A stretch of 64,000 bases of DNA from Garcia nutans (Eukaryota > Streptophyta > Magnoliopsida > Malpighiales > Euphorbiaceae): contig CANTUV010000003.1 in the NCBI GenBank assembly GCA_947685225.1, positions 1,868,001 to 1,932,000 on the forward strand, given 5' to 3'. Shown here one piece after another: positions 9,613-20,895 of the stretch (position 1 is the stretch's first letter; each line of letters opens with the position of its first letter). The notes beneath the pieces were generated by a model. That model was not told the DNA's origin. It saw only the letters and a list, made by a program, of their open reading frames with translations, and did not search any database. Position numbers and translations under genes: made by a program.

Positions 9613-11527
9613 ATGGCAACCATTCCACCAACAAACACCTCCACACATGGAAACCTATACTCAGTCCTTAGACCCTATTTTGATGGATGGGATTATTCCT
9701 ATTGGAAATACAAGATGTTTTTATTCTTAGATAGTGAAGAAATTGAGCTTTGGGATTTTATTAAAGATGAGTGGAAACCTCCTACTCATGAAGTTGATGG
9801 TGTCTAAGTTTCTCTTCCTAAATCACACTGGTCAAGTGCCAATGTGAGAAATTGGTTCAAGAATAATAGGGCAACCTCCAACTTGATGAATTCAATATCA
9901 AGAGAAGAAGGTGGGAGAGTCCAACACCTCACTTGTGTTCATTGCATATGAAAAACTCTTGAGAACTATCATGAGCGTACTATCCAAGTGAGACTCACCA
10001 AAAAGCAAATGTATGTACATGAATATGAGATATTCAAGATGAAGCCCAATGAAAAAGTCATCAAAATGATAAATTGCTTGCTTGCCATTGTCAACAAATT
10101 AACAAAATATTGCAAGATATTTGGTCAAGATGATGTCAATAGCAAAATCTTGAGAACTTTGAGCCAAAAGTTTCTTCAATTGAAGAAGCTCGTGACCTTA
10201 GCTCTTTAAGAACTGATGAACTTGTCAGAAAACTACTCACCTTCGAATTACACAATGAAAAAGAAGAAGAACAAGGTGAAAAGGATAAGAGGAAAGCAAT
10301 AGCTCTCAAGGCAATCAAAGAAGTTGAGAGCTCAAGTGATGAAGATAGTGATGATGAAGAAGAAATGACTATGTTTTCAAAAAGAATGAGTAATTGGAAG
10401 AGAAAGAGAAGATTGTAATCTAATAAAGGTACATTTTCTAAATCCTCCTTCAAAGATAAAGATAAAAAGACTGAGGTGAAATGTTATGAATGTGGCAAAT
10501 CTGGTCATATCAATTCAGATTGCTTCAAGTTGAAAAACAAAAAGAAGTGGGATAAGGAAAAGAAGAAATCACTTAAAGTTACATGGGATGATTCTTCATC
10601 AAGTGAAGAAGAAGAAGAAGAAGAAGAAGAAGAAGGAATTGCTAATCTATGTCTCATGGCTATTGAGGATGAAAATGACTCCAATGAGGTATGTACTCCA
10701 TCCTTAAACATAATCACATAATATAATGATGTTGATAATGCTTTAGATGATAGTGACTTAATTGAACATATGAACCTTAGAGTAGAAAAATATTTTTTTT
10801 AAAATGAAATTCTATAAGGATAAATATTCTAAGCTAGAAAAGAATTTTGTGTGCTTGAAAAACTCTACATTAGAACTAAAGACCTCAAATGAACAATTAT
10901 TAAAATCAATTTATGAAATGAATAAAAATTGACACAGCTTAGAAAATGTGATCATGGAAAATGAAATTCTAAAGGATGAACTAAAAGAGCTAAAAGAATC
11001 AATTTTAAAATTTCATAAGGGAAAAGAGGCATTAGACACATTGATAGATAATCAAAGGTCACCCTCGTTGAAACATGGTTTAGGATTCAATGGCTCATCT
11101 GTCACTACATCTAATGCACTAATATTTGTAAAAGCATCTACAACTCAAACCTCTAGCATTGAATTTGTTAGGGACACTAATGCACACACCAAATCTAAAA
11201 ATCCTAAAAGGATTACATTGGATTCATAAGGCTCTAGAACTAAAGTTCCAAGAGCATATCATACATTCATGTATACGAGGTATATACATAAACACAAAAA
11301 TGCAAAAAAAATCTCATTTAACACACACTGGCAATTGTGTGCATGATTCATTAAATTTCAATAGGAAAACACATAAATACAGGACCTTATATTAATGCAT
11401 ATATTATATGAAATTTTGTCATAAGAGCACATTTTGCTACACTAGGAAGGCTCATCTCAAGTTAGAGGATCCTTCTATTACTAACCCTTAAGGACCCAAC
11501 TTCATTTGGGCACCTAAAAGAAGATAA
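9613..11527 (+). pseudogene. gag: gag pseudogene of Sirevirus copy 2
   Basis: It starts MATIPPTNTSTHGNLYSVL, then YFDGWDYSYWKYKM, the usual N-terminal motif of copia gag. A stop follows at about 9805. Homology resumes through EYEIFKMKPNEKVIKM (about 10020-10210) and the zinc knuckle CYECGKSGHINSDC (about 10480-10520), then a Glu run encoded by a GAAGAA microsatellite (about 10605-10635) and the coiled coil. Several stops and shifts occur. The end (APKRR then TAA) matches the gag stop of the first copy, and pol continues in another frame. Confidence 0.85.
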
Positions 11528-12866
11528 ACATTGTTGTTTTGTAGGTATACCTAAAATCTACTATCAATGAAAGCATTTGGCTTGTGGATAGTGAATGCTC
11601 AAGGCATATGGTGGGAATGTAAAGTTTATCTACAACTCTCACTTACAAGCATAGAGGTAATGTTACTTTTGAAAATAATGCTAAAGGTAAAATCATTAGA
11701 ATTGGTTCCATTGGCAAGCTTGGTAAGAATTTGATTGAAAATGTGTGGCTTGTTGATGTTTTGAAACATAATTTAATTAGTGTAAGTCAATTATGTGATA
11801 AAGAATATGATGTAAGTTTTGACTCTAAAGGATGCAATGTTACTGATTTGAATAGTGAACTTTCATTCAAAGGAGTTAGAATTGACAATACATAAAAAAT
11901 TGACATACATTCTAATAATGTATTTGAATGTTTGATTTCTATTAATAATGATGCTTGGTTATGGCATAGAAGACTAGGACATGCTAGTATGGATCACTTA
12001 CAATGCATTAGTAAAGAAGAACTAGTTGATGGTCTCCCTAGAGTAAAATTTGATAAAGATAGGACTTGTGAACCTTGTCAATTTGGTAAGAAATATAAAA
12101 GTTCATTCAAATCTAAAAATATTGTAAGTACTTCTAGGCCCTTAGAACTTATTCACTTGGATTTGTTTGGACAAAATAGAGTTGCTAGCTTATGTGGCAA
12201 GTTATATGCATTTGTACTTGTTGATGATTACTCAAGGTTTATATGGGCTAATTTCTTAGCTCAAAAGAATGAAGCTTTCAATCATGCCCTAGAGAATCAC
12301 ATTTGAATACTACTAAAATAATTTTAAAATATTTGAATGGTACATTGCATTTAGGACTTTGGTATCCTAGAAACACATCATTTTACATTTTAGATTTTTT
12401 GGATGTGGACTCTGCTGGTAGCACATTAAATAGAAAGAGCACGACCAGTGCATGCCATTTTATTGGCAATTGCTTGGTTTCTTAGTTTAACAAGAAATAA
12501 GTATCAGTTGCTTTATCTACTGTGGAAGCCAAAAATGTTACTACATATTTTTATTGTATGCAAGTTCTATGGATGAAGCAACAATTGATTGATTATGGAA
12601 AAGTGTTTGATCATATTCCTATTAAGTGTGATAACACTAGTGCAATTAACTTATCTAAGAATCCAATTCTACATTCTAGGTCTAAACATATAGATGTTAG
12701 GCATCATTTCTTAAGAGATAATGTACAAAACCAAAATGTTGTCTTAGAATTCATTGATACACAAAACCAACTTGCTAATATCTTTACAAAACCATTGAAT
12801 GGAGATAGATTAAACTTCATCAAGCATAACTTAGGAATGATTGAAGGAAGCTCCTTGAATGAATAA
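11528..12866 (+). pseudogene. pol: pol remnants: protease, integrase N-part, RNase H
   Basis: The protease motif reads VDSECSRHM, so the active-site Gly of DSG is changed to Glu. The HHCC pre-integrase domain and start of the integrase core are readable (WLWHRRLGHASMDHL, then LDLFGQNRVA) to NEAFN at about 12282. The sequence then jumps straight to the end of RT (ESHLNTTKIILKYLNG), deleting the integrase C-terminus and the RT active site. RNase H follows to 12866: FLDVDSAGSTLNRKST, SVALSTVEAK, and NPILHSRSKHIDVRHHFL. Several stops interrupt it. The RNase H part is what copy 1 lacks, while copy 1 keeps the RT part lost here. Confidence 0.85.
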
Positions 12867-13462
12867 ACCATGTATTGTGTCAATAATTGATGTGTATGTA
12901 AAGTCTTATTACCAATTAAAACAATCAATTTTGATCATACATTGTTCATACAAAATTAAGTTTCCCTTCCTTCTTCACATTTATCTTTTCTTAATTAGTG
13001 CAGTCATCCCGCCTTATCTTGTGGTCATGAGTCTATTGGATTATTTCATCCCAGATAAACCTTTAGTGAGCTATCGGGCAAAGAGGACAGACGGAAGTGA
13101 GAATTTGAAAAGTCTTAATCGTTACAGGTTTTCTTACATGTAGTGAGCATCCCACCTAATATAATGGTCGCATTGTGGTCTCTCGCGGGTGTCCTTATGC
13201 AAAAAAAAAAAGGTGGCACCCTATACACTCTGCACAACATTTTCTATCCATTAGCCATGTGTCAACTTTCATTTTTTTTTCTCTAATAGTTATAAACGGC
13301 TAGTTTTTCATAATTTCTCTATTTAAACCTACTAAACTTCAGTTACATACTTTTTTGTTCACTCCCATCATATAGACATACCTTCAACACTAAGATCATC
13401 TCAAAACACTCTCATCTCAAAACACACTCTATTTTTTGTCTCTTTCCTTTCTCAAAAATCTA
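12867..13462 (+). promoter_or_regulatory. spacer and putative promoter of accessory ORF, copy 2
   Basis: This is non-coding. From about 13108 it aligns with the region upstream of the accessory ORF in copy 1. It keeps AACGGCTA (13295-13302) and the TATA-like CTATTTAAA (13319-13327), spaced 24 bp, then a pyrimidine-rich leader of about 135 nt. GCGACC motifs are mostly mutated here (TGGTCGC at about 13166 remains). Conservation of box and TATA in both copies supports a real promoter. Confidence 0.5.
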
Positions 13463-13802
13463 ATGGCTCATAAGAAGAAGATTCCATCTAAAGGACGAGG
13501 AAAAGGGAAGAAACCATTAGGAATTTTGATTAGGGAAGAACAAGAAGCTCCTCCCTCTCCTCCATAACCTAGAAGAGGTGAGTAAATCCACAAACCCCAT
13601 CACCAAACTTCTAAAGAGGATATTAGATATGCCATGCCTAAAAGGAAGAAGATGAAGGGAACCAAAAGCCCATTTGGAGGCATGATCATAGCACTCAACA
13701 TCAAGGATGAAATTGATAGATTCCTAGATGTTCTTCGATGGAGAAAGTTTATGTTCCTAGATGAGGTAGGATACCCTAGCCTAAGCAAAGAGCTCTTGAT
13801 GT

Positions 13803-16045
13803 TGTGAGTGGGGATTTTTTCCCCCACTTTCGGTGGAATGGTTCTTGCGACTTCGGCACTGTTTAGGCTCAGGGCCTTAGAGAACACGGACCTAAGTCTG
13901 GAGAAAATTGATTAGCCACCCGGACGGGCCGAGAAAAAGAAAGGGGTGGATGACTCGATTCCTAAGGAATCCCCAACCCCCTAATGGGTTCGGAAAGTTG
14001 GGTACGTGTGGGGAAGGTGAGAAATGGCCCAGCACCCCCACAACGCCCGGTTCATTGGAACCGGCCTCATTTACAGGTCTTAATATTATAAAATTCTTAA
14101 GTATAACAATATTATCCATATTATACACAATAATTAAAAATAAAGCATCGATATATTGAAAATCAAAACAATGTCCAAGCAAAACAAATAAATGGACACC
14201 CATCCGAAGATGGAAACATGCCCTTACATAATCCATGCCTAAATAGGACACCCACCAAAGGTATAAACATGCCCTTTACATTGATCTAAAATATAAAAGT
14301 AATTTAAATTACATGATAGTTAACTAATGAGGTACCCACCAAGTGGAAACATACCTCTTACAACATTTGGAAATCAAAATAAATCGATAAAGTAAATAAC
14401 CATTCATCATAAATAAATCATTAACCAAAGACATTAAATATCAATCAAAATATAAACATTCATCCATGATAAACTAAATAAACCAAGTATTGAACTTAAA
14501 TAAATCAACAAAGCATTGAAAATAAATTAAAGCATATAATAGACTACATAATCAAAGATAAAATTAAATAAAGCAAGTAAAGATTCAAATTAGGGTTAGT
14601 GTTTCTATTTAAAATTCTTTATTTAATGTGTTTAGGGTTTTGGAATCTTAAGATATTATTCTTGTTATTTGTTTAGGCTACTGTGAGTTTTAAAGGAATT
14701 AAAATGAATTAAAGTTTTATAATTTAAGAGGTTGATAAAATTATTTGATTAACCAAATTGGTGTTTGAGGAGTGAAATCATGAAATTAGGGTTTGAACAC
14801 TTTAAAATATTGGATTTATGATTATTAGCTACTGAATTATGGTTTTTAAGCTTACTGTGTTTGAATTTTAATATTTATGTTTATAGGGTTTTAAGGTTTA
14901 AAGGATTAGGGTTTAGAAAAATTAGGGTTTAAGATTTTAAGGGAGTTAGGGTTTAAGAAAACTTTAGGGTTTAGGTTAGCTAGTTTAGGGTTTACTGTTT
15001 TGGGTTTTGAAGTTGAATTAGGGTTTTAGAATTTGAAAATCAATTGATAATTTTATAAAACTTTATGAAAATAAACAAAACGATTTAAGGTTTATAGAAA
15101 CAGAAAAGTTATTTTTTGGAGATTTTAGAAAGAAAAAGGATCCAATTTAGGGTTTCGGAAAATTGGAAGGCAGATTAGGGGTTTTAAGATTTTGAAGAAA
15201 CAAAAACAACTATTTTAAGATTTTTGAAAAACAAAGAGACAAATTAAAGTTTTTAAGCTTTAGAAAAGGTAAATTAAGGTTCTAGGGTTTTTTTATTTTG
15301 AAGAAACAAAAACAACAATTTTTGAACTTGAGTGATGAAGCTACTGTAAATTAATGAAACAAATAAAGAAATTCATACCTTCGTTTGTTGGTTCCACCAA
15401 AAATCACTTCTTGGATGAATAAGAACAAAGACAAGCTTTGTTGCCTTTGATGGATTGAATTGCTTGTTTGCTCTCTCAAAAAGTCCGATCGATTTCACTA
15501 CCAAAGGTTTCTCTCAAATCTCCAAATTTTTTTCAAATTTCGATCCCAAATTTCACCTTCCCTTTCTGTGTTGTTTTTGTTCTTATTTATAGAAGATTTT
15601 TATGATTAATTTTAGTTATTCATGGAATCTAACATTAATTAAGTAAAGGAAACCGAAACCTAATTGTATTTGGTTTCGAAAAAATTTGCGTCGGAAAAAT
15701 TTTGTTGGCAAAAAAAAAACTGCTGCGGAAAAATTGCGCTGGGGGAAAAAAACTGCTGCAGAAAAATTGCCCTGGCAAAAAAGCTACCGCAGCTGGCTAC
15801 GGGCTGCGCCGCAACCCTTTTCGGCGATGAAATTTTTCATCGCTGATTTTTATTTTTATTTATTTATTTGTTTATTATTATTATTTTTTATTAATTATAA
15901 AAATTAAATACTAAAACAAATATTATTTAATTAAGATAATACAAAAATTATTTTGGACTAATTAAAATATATTGGACCACACAAGAATTATTTTGGACTA
16001 ATTAAAATATATTGGACTGGACTGGGTCAAAATTAAGGGTCTACA
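13803..16045 (-). mobile_element. Tat/Ogre-type solo LTR, TSD GATGT
   Basis: The plus strand starts TGTGAGTGGGG and ends GGGTCTACA, so the LTR reads TGTAGACCC to CTCACA on the minus strand. Its length is 2243 bp. Perfect 5-bp duplications GATGT at 13798-13802 and 16046-16050 abut it, and the accessory ORF reads on across the gap. There is no PBS, PPT or internal sequence, so this is a recombination-derived solo LTR. The same LTR family is at 35845-41150, where a PBS follows it. The open stretches inside (for example near 15664-15900) are low-complexity chance ORFs. Confidence 0.93.
14625..15290 (-). repeat. telobox-like motif cluster in the Tat/Ogre LTR
   Basis: By eye about 11 copies of TAGGGTTT (minus strand AAACCCTA, the plant telobox, equal to the telomere unit plus one base) occur in under 700 bp at irregular spacing. 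The sister LTR has the complementary words at about 37070 and 39990-40335. They are dispersed, not a tandem telomere array. Confidence 0.6.
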
Positions 16046-17119
16046 GATGTCCCTTTAAATAGAAAAGAGTGAAAATTCTACCTTAGTTTGGTATGGGATT
16101 AGATTTAAGTTATTTGATCAATACCTTGCCTTAACCTTAGAATATTTTGTAAAAATTTGGAACTTTCTAGCTAGTGGGGCCACATCCTATAATGATACAT
16201 CATTTTCAAACCAAACCCTCTCTACCTTTTGGCAAGAAATTTCCATAAAAAATCCTTTATGAAGGAATCTAAGACTGGACACATAAAATCACTCACTCAT
16301 TGGATGCTCCATTGGATCATAACCTACACAATGCATCAAAGGGTTGATGGAAATGAAAAAGTCACTAGAAGGGACTTGATTTTCCTCTGTACATTCACGC
16401 ACAACATACCCATCAACACACCCAAATTCTTGATAGATACATTCGATCACCATGTAACTAAAAAGTTTGAAACCTTCTTTCTTTCCTCACATATCACTCA
16501 AATATCTAGACAATTGCATTTTTTGAATGACCTTAACCTTGCCACCTTAAGAAATCCATTTGACCTCTCTTCTAGTGCTATCACTATGGAATATCTAGAA
16601 CATGATGGTTATGTTAGAAAGATTGATAGCTCATATATTTATCTCTTTGGAAAAAAGGGTATAGTGGATGGGCACAAAAAGAGACCTATATACACTATAG
16701 AAGGAGAAGGTGAATCTATGGAAGTTGTTACAAAAATGCCTCACAAACCCTCTACCTCCAAACCTAGCAAAACTGGCTCTCCAACCAAACTCATCCTAAA
16801 AGCCATCAAATCTCCTTCCAAGCAATTCTCTCACTTCAAAAGGGATGTGTCCAAGAGATTTAAGCACTTGAACAAGAGAATTGATCTTCTATCCCATATG
16901 CATCATGATCTATATGACATGCAAGGCAAGATAGAGTTACCTCAATGTGATCTTAAAGAATGGGATGTTAGTGATTTATTGGAAAGCCCCTTTCAAGGAG
17001 AATCCTTAGAAGATGATGATAGCTATAACTCTAGCTTTAGAAATAGTGTTCATGCTCCTCTTGACAAGGGCAAGGCTCTTATGAAAGAAGAAGAGCCTGA
17101 GGATGAAGATTCAGAATAG

Positions 17120-17568
17120 ATTTTTCTTTGTTGTTTTATTTTTTGTTTCTGTTTTTCATGTTTATGTTTATGTTTTCTTTCTTTTGTTTATTCTTGTACT
17201 TTGTGTTTCATTAATGAACATTTATTTTTAATGCCTTAATCTCCTTTTATATTAATGTTTTGTATTTTATTTTTTCTTTTTGCCTTTGTCAAAGGGGAGA
17301 GAAGATAAGATGATTGAAACAATAAAGATGATTGAAACAATAATCAAATGATTAAGCTTTATATAATGTATTACATTGGCACTACATTAAAATGAAACAA
17401 TAATCAATTTGGAAGCATACATTTAGGGGGAGATAAGTAAAAAACTATGATAGTTAAGTAAAGACACAATAGATTAAAAGAAGCTAAAACTTAAAGTTAA
17501 GATTGTCATTATTTTGCTTATCTTTTATCATCATTCCATTTGATTGCCAAAATCAAAAAGGGGGAGAT
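17120..17568 (+). other. 3' spacer with three polypurine-tract-like motifs
   Basis: This is the T-rich non-coding counterpart of 4830-5282. GGGGAG-type motifs lie at about 17294-17300, 17426-17432 and 17560-17566; the last abuts the LTR. Confidence 0.7.
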
Positions 17569-18892
17569 TGTTAGCCAAATAATCTTAATTTTGATCTTTA
17601 GCACTCAAATTGAATGATGCATTTAACATGTCTATAAGTTACTTGATGTAGGAATAAGTTGTTCAATATATTGCCAGAATAGGGTAAGAAGTGCGATCAC
17701 CCCAGGCCAAAGGGCGACCGCTCCCTTGAAGCTTTGAAGAACAAATTGAGTTATAGTAGGGTTCGCGGTCTAAATCTCAACCTGAGGATCAACTGTGATA
17801 GAGCCATCCACAACCATCCAAGAATTGGGATGATTGCACCTCAAGTGACAAAAACTCTAACATTCACAGTAGGGAACCAGTGAAAGATGTGGTATGAGGA
17901 GCGGTCTCTACAAACCATCTCGCAACCCTCCCTTCCTAAAGGTGACTTTCCATACATTTTAAGAGAAAACCATATGGATTGGCAGTAGTGTTTGCAATCT
18001 TGGGTGCGGCCAAAGGTTCAACGCGAGACATCCAATCCAACTGCTATTTATGTACTAGCATGACCGCACCTTTCATATTTTGGTGGAAAATTACTTTATG
18101 AAATGAAGAATTGACACATGGAATGACCGTTGTAAGAGTAGGTTTAAATTCAAAAAGGGTAACCATCCCCTGACCTTAAACGACCGTCCCGACAACCACA
18201 GGATGAGCAAGATTTCACTAGCAAAGCATTCACATTTGACCGTTAGAAGAATTTTTAAATGGAGCAATCGTACCTATGCAATGGATGACTGCCCAACATT
18301 TCAGGATGACCATCCTTTATGCCAGGATGACCGCTCCCTGTGAAAAATTTTTATTATCAAAAAGTCTAGCCTAATAAAATATATCACATTACTCATAATG
18401 GCTAGTTAGACCAAATTGGCTATACCTTAAGAAATCTCTTATTTAAGAGGCTCTTGAGATTGGAATAACTAAGGAAAATCACTTTTATTTTATTTGTATC
18501 AAAATCCATACTTATATTGATTGAGTGTTGGGTGTGAGGATTAAACACCATTATAAGTTTGAGTGTGAGCTTAGGAATACTTAGGTTGTGAGAGTGAGCC
18601 TGGGAAAACTCTTGTATGTGATGAATGATCTCAAACCATTGTAAAGTTTGGTGTGAGCTTGTGAAAATACCAAGTTAGAGTTAAGCTTGTAAAAACTCAA
18701 GATTAGTGGAACCTTAACAAGTTGTTAAGGAAATGGATGTAGGATTGAGGTAATCCGAACCACTATAAACTCTCTTGTGTTCATTCTTATTTACTCCTAC
18801 TCTTACTTTGATTTGATTTTGATTTTTCAATTTATCATCAATTCTTCAAAGCAACCAATTCACCCCCTCTTGGTTGCTATCTTGGGACAATA
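17569..18892 (+). repeat. 3' LTR of Sirevirus copy 2
   Basis: This LTR is 1324 bp and pairs with 8227-9558. The box is AATGGCTA (18397-18404) and the TATA position reads CTATACCTT (18420-18428), again spaced 23 bp but with a short deletion at the TATA box. GCGACCG motifs are partly mutated. It is followed by AGGTT, the duplicated target. Confidence 0.9.
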
Positions 18893-18903
18893 AGGTTCAA
18901 TAT

Positions 18904-20160
18904 TTACAACCTACCATACTTACCAACCAATAAGGGAACAACATGCAAATACTTCACCATATCCATTTTGGAGACTCCTTGAACATTGTAAGATTGGAAG
19001 TAGTGCCTGAATTTCTTTGATGTCAAGTAAGCTGTCACACAGGTCTTTTCCACCAACATATATTTTATCTCATAATGTAGTAATTCGCTAATAAAGTAAT
19101 AAATTATGAATTCCACCCCATTTTTATATGCCTATGCCAACATATCTCCAATAAATTCCTCTTTGATTGCCAAATCCAATATCAGTACCCCATTAGGTTG
19201 GGGTGGCCTCAATATTGGTGGATTGAGTAGGTACTCTTTAATCCTATCAAGAGCCTTTTGACATACCTCTGTCTAGACAATGGGTTGATTCTTCTTCAGT
19301 ACCCTAAATATCGGTTCACATATTGTAGTCAACCGGGTAATAAGCTAGCTAACAGACTGAAGTTGTCTTGTAAATCCTTTTATTTCCTTCTTGATTGTGG
19401 GAACAAGCATCTCCTAAATAACTTTTACCTTATCTGGTCAATTTCTATCCCCTTGAAACTGATTATGTGTACCAACATCTTCCCAAAAGTTACCTCAAAG
19501 ATAGATTTCTTTGGATTCAACCTCAGGTTGTATTTCAGAGCTCTTTTAAAGAACTTTTCTAAATTTTGTAGATGTTGCACTTGAGTATCCAATTTTACCA
19601 TCAGAACATCCATATACACTTTGACATCTTTATGGATCACATCATGGAATAAAGCCATTCTTTGATAAGTTTCACCTGCATTTTTTAAACCAAAAAGCAT
19701 CACTCGATAACAATACACTCCCCATTTTTTGTTGAAGGCGATCTTATTTTTTTCTTCTTTTGCTATCATGATTTGATTATACCTTGAAAACCCATCCATA
19801 AATGAATTCATGACACTGGAAGCAGTAATGTCGATCAAAACATCTACATAAGGCAATAGGAAAACATCTTTCAAAGAAGCTTTATTTAGATCCCTATAGT
19901 CCACACACATCCTCACTTTGTCATTTTTTTTTATCAAGCATAATGTTTGCTATCCATTCAGGGTAGTCTATACTTCCAAAAATCTTCCTTGAATCTGTTT
20001 CCCAACTTCTTCCTTACCCAAGTGGCCCATTCTAGGCTTAACCTTTTAAATATTTTATGGGCTTCATTTGGGTGTAAATTGGGATTCTTTGTTAAGCTAT
20101 ACCTCTGTTGATTCCTAGCATATCTTTATATGACCAAGCAAACACTTTTTTTATACCTTT
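18904..20160 (-). pseudogene. Tat/Ogre pol fragment: RT and native RNase H
   Basis: On the minus strand, AWSYKDMLG and YPEWIANIM (about 20130-19940) lead into VRMCVDYRDLNKASLKD, SFMDGFSRYNQI, CYRVMLFGLKNAG and VYMDVLMVK at the RT catalytic box. The Tat/Ogre pattern there is YVDDMIVK, so the second catalytic Asp is lost. LRLNPKKSIFEVT follows. Further on, LVEKTCVTAYLTSKKFRHYF and VSKMDMVKYL match the end of the native RNase H. Several stops interrupt the frame. The element continues on the other side of the Sirevirus insertion at 7905-8172. Confidence 0.8.
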
Positions 20161-20890
20161 GGAAAATCTTTTCAAGTTCGTGGATTTCCACTGGAGTTAA
20201 GTCAGTTGCGATGCTTATATTTCAAGGATTCTTTGTTGTTCTAAGGTTTAATGATGTAGCATGCATAGAATCGATATTAAATATATCTGCTAAATCCATC
20301 AATAGAAACATCATACAAGTAAGCGACATTAGACTTCATTAAATTAGCTTTTGAAATGAAAACATTATAATTAGTGAACAAATTGGAAAGAAAGGAAAAA
20401 TCATCATCACTAAGGTGGAAATCAAGGATGTCTCAGTGAAGAGTAGACATAATTCATCGTAATGGATGGAACCAAGGATGCCTTAAAAGCATAGCCTAGC
20501 CTAGCTAACTACAAGTGCATAGGTCATAATCAAGTAATATAGAAGTGAGCGAGTATCATCCCATGAAGAGAGACATTTGATAGAACCATATTCTGACAAC
20601 TATTTTAGATAATATTAACCTATTTTTAATTTCTTTTAATTGAATTTGATGTATTTTCTTTGTTGAAATTAGAATTTCTCTTATTTTAGCTTAGAAAGAC
20701 AAAATACAAGTTTTTAATTAAAAGTGGTGAAAATTTGAAGAGAAAGGCAAACAAGGAAAAAGAAATTTAAGACCCACGCTCATGGCTATCAATGCCATAA
20801 CCATGGACTACATTTTGAATCTGCCAAAGTCGAGGAGAAGAAGAAAGGGAAGATCCAGAAGAGATTCAATTCCTATGACCATGGCATTCA
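20161..20890. other. gene-free flank of the tandem array, possible LTR remnant
   Basis: No coding region was recognised beyond the eroded Tat/Ogre pol N-terminus. The segment around 20510-20570 (AAGTGCATAGGTCATAATCAAG, read loosely) resembles an LTR end of gypsy type. From about 20780 there are CCATGG-centred motifs (CATGGCTATC, ATAACCATGG, GACCATGGCATTC), and these continue to the right of the inserted array (about 33570). The host of the array may thus be another LTR with its own palindromic motif. Confidence 0.35.
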
Positions 20891-20895
20891 GCGGC

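Larger units (their letters stand above)
13463..17119 (+). pseudogene. accessory ORF copy 2, split by solo LTR
   Basis: The N-terminal part is 13463-13802 and the rest is 16046-17119; the gap is a solo LTR. It begins MAHKKKIPSK and keeps the basic N-terminus, the globular domain (LSKELLM, IRFKLFDQY, SLTHWMLHWIITYT, KFLIDTF), the SKRFKHLNKRIDL coiled-coil segment and an acidic tail. There are two stops near residue 35-40, one just after the LTR (TAA in ATGTCCCTTTAA) and a 1-nt deletion at about 16259. The segment 16262-17119 is still open and highly similar to copy 1, although pol around it is far more damaged. Confidence 0.85.
8227..18892 (+). mobile_element. complete but decayed Sirevirus-like copia element, TSD AGGTT
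   Basis: Two LTRs (8227-9558 and 17569-18892) flank a PBS, gag, pol remnants and the accessory ORF. A perfect 5-bp target duplication AGGTT lies at 8222-8226 and 18893-18897. Both LTRs start TGTTAGCCAAATAATC and end ACAATA, so the terminal CA has become TA in both. The element sits inside minus-strand Tat/Ogre pol. A solo LTR (13803-16045) was inserted into it later. Pol has lost the integrase C-terminus and nearly all of RT. Confidence 0.92.

Noticed and set aside
14625..15290. Interstitial telomere array
   Set aside because: TTTAGGG words are dispersed and not in tandem; the region is the body of an LTR with defined ends and target duplication.
15664..15907. Lys-rich short frames in the Tat/Ogre solo LTR
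   Set aside because: They come from GAAAAAT and CTGCGG low-complexity words that are also present, inverted, in the sister LTR near 36420-36560.
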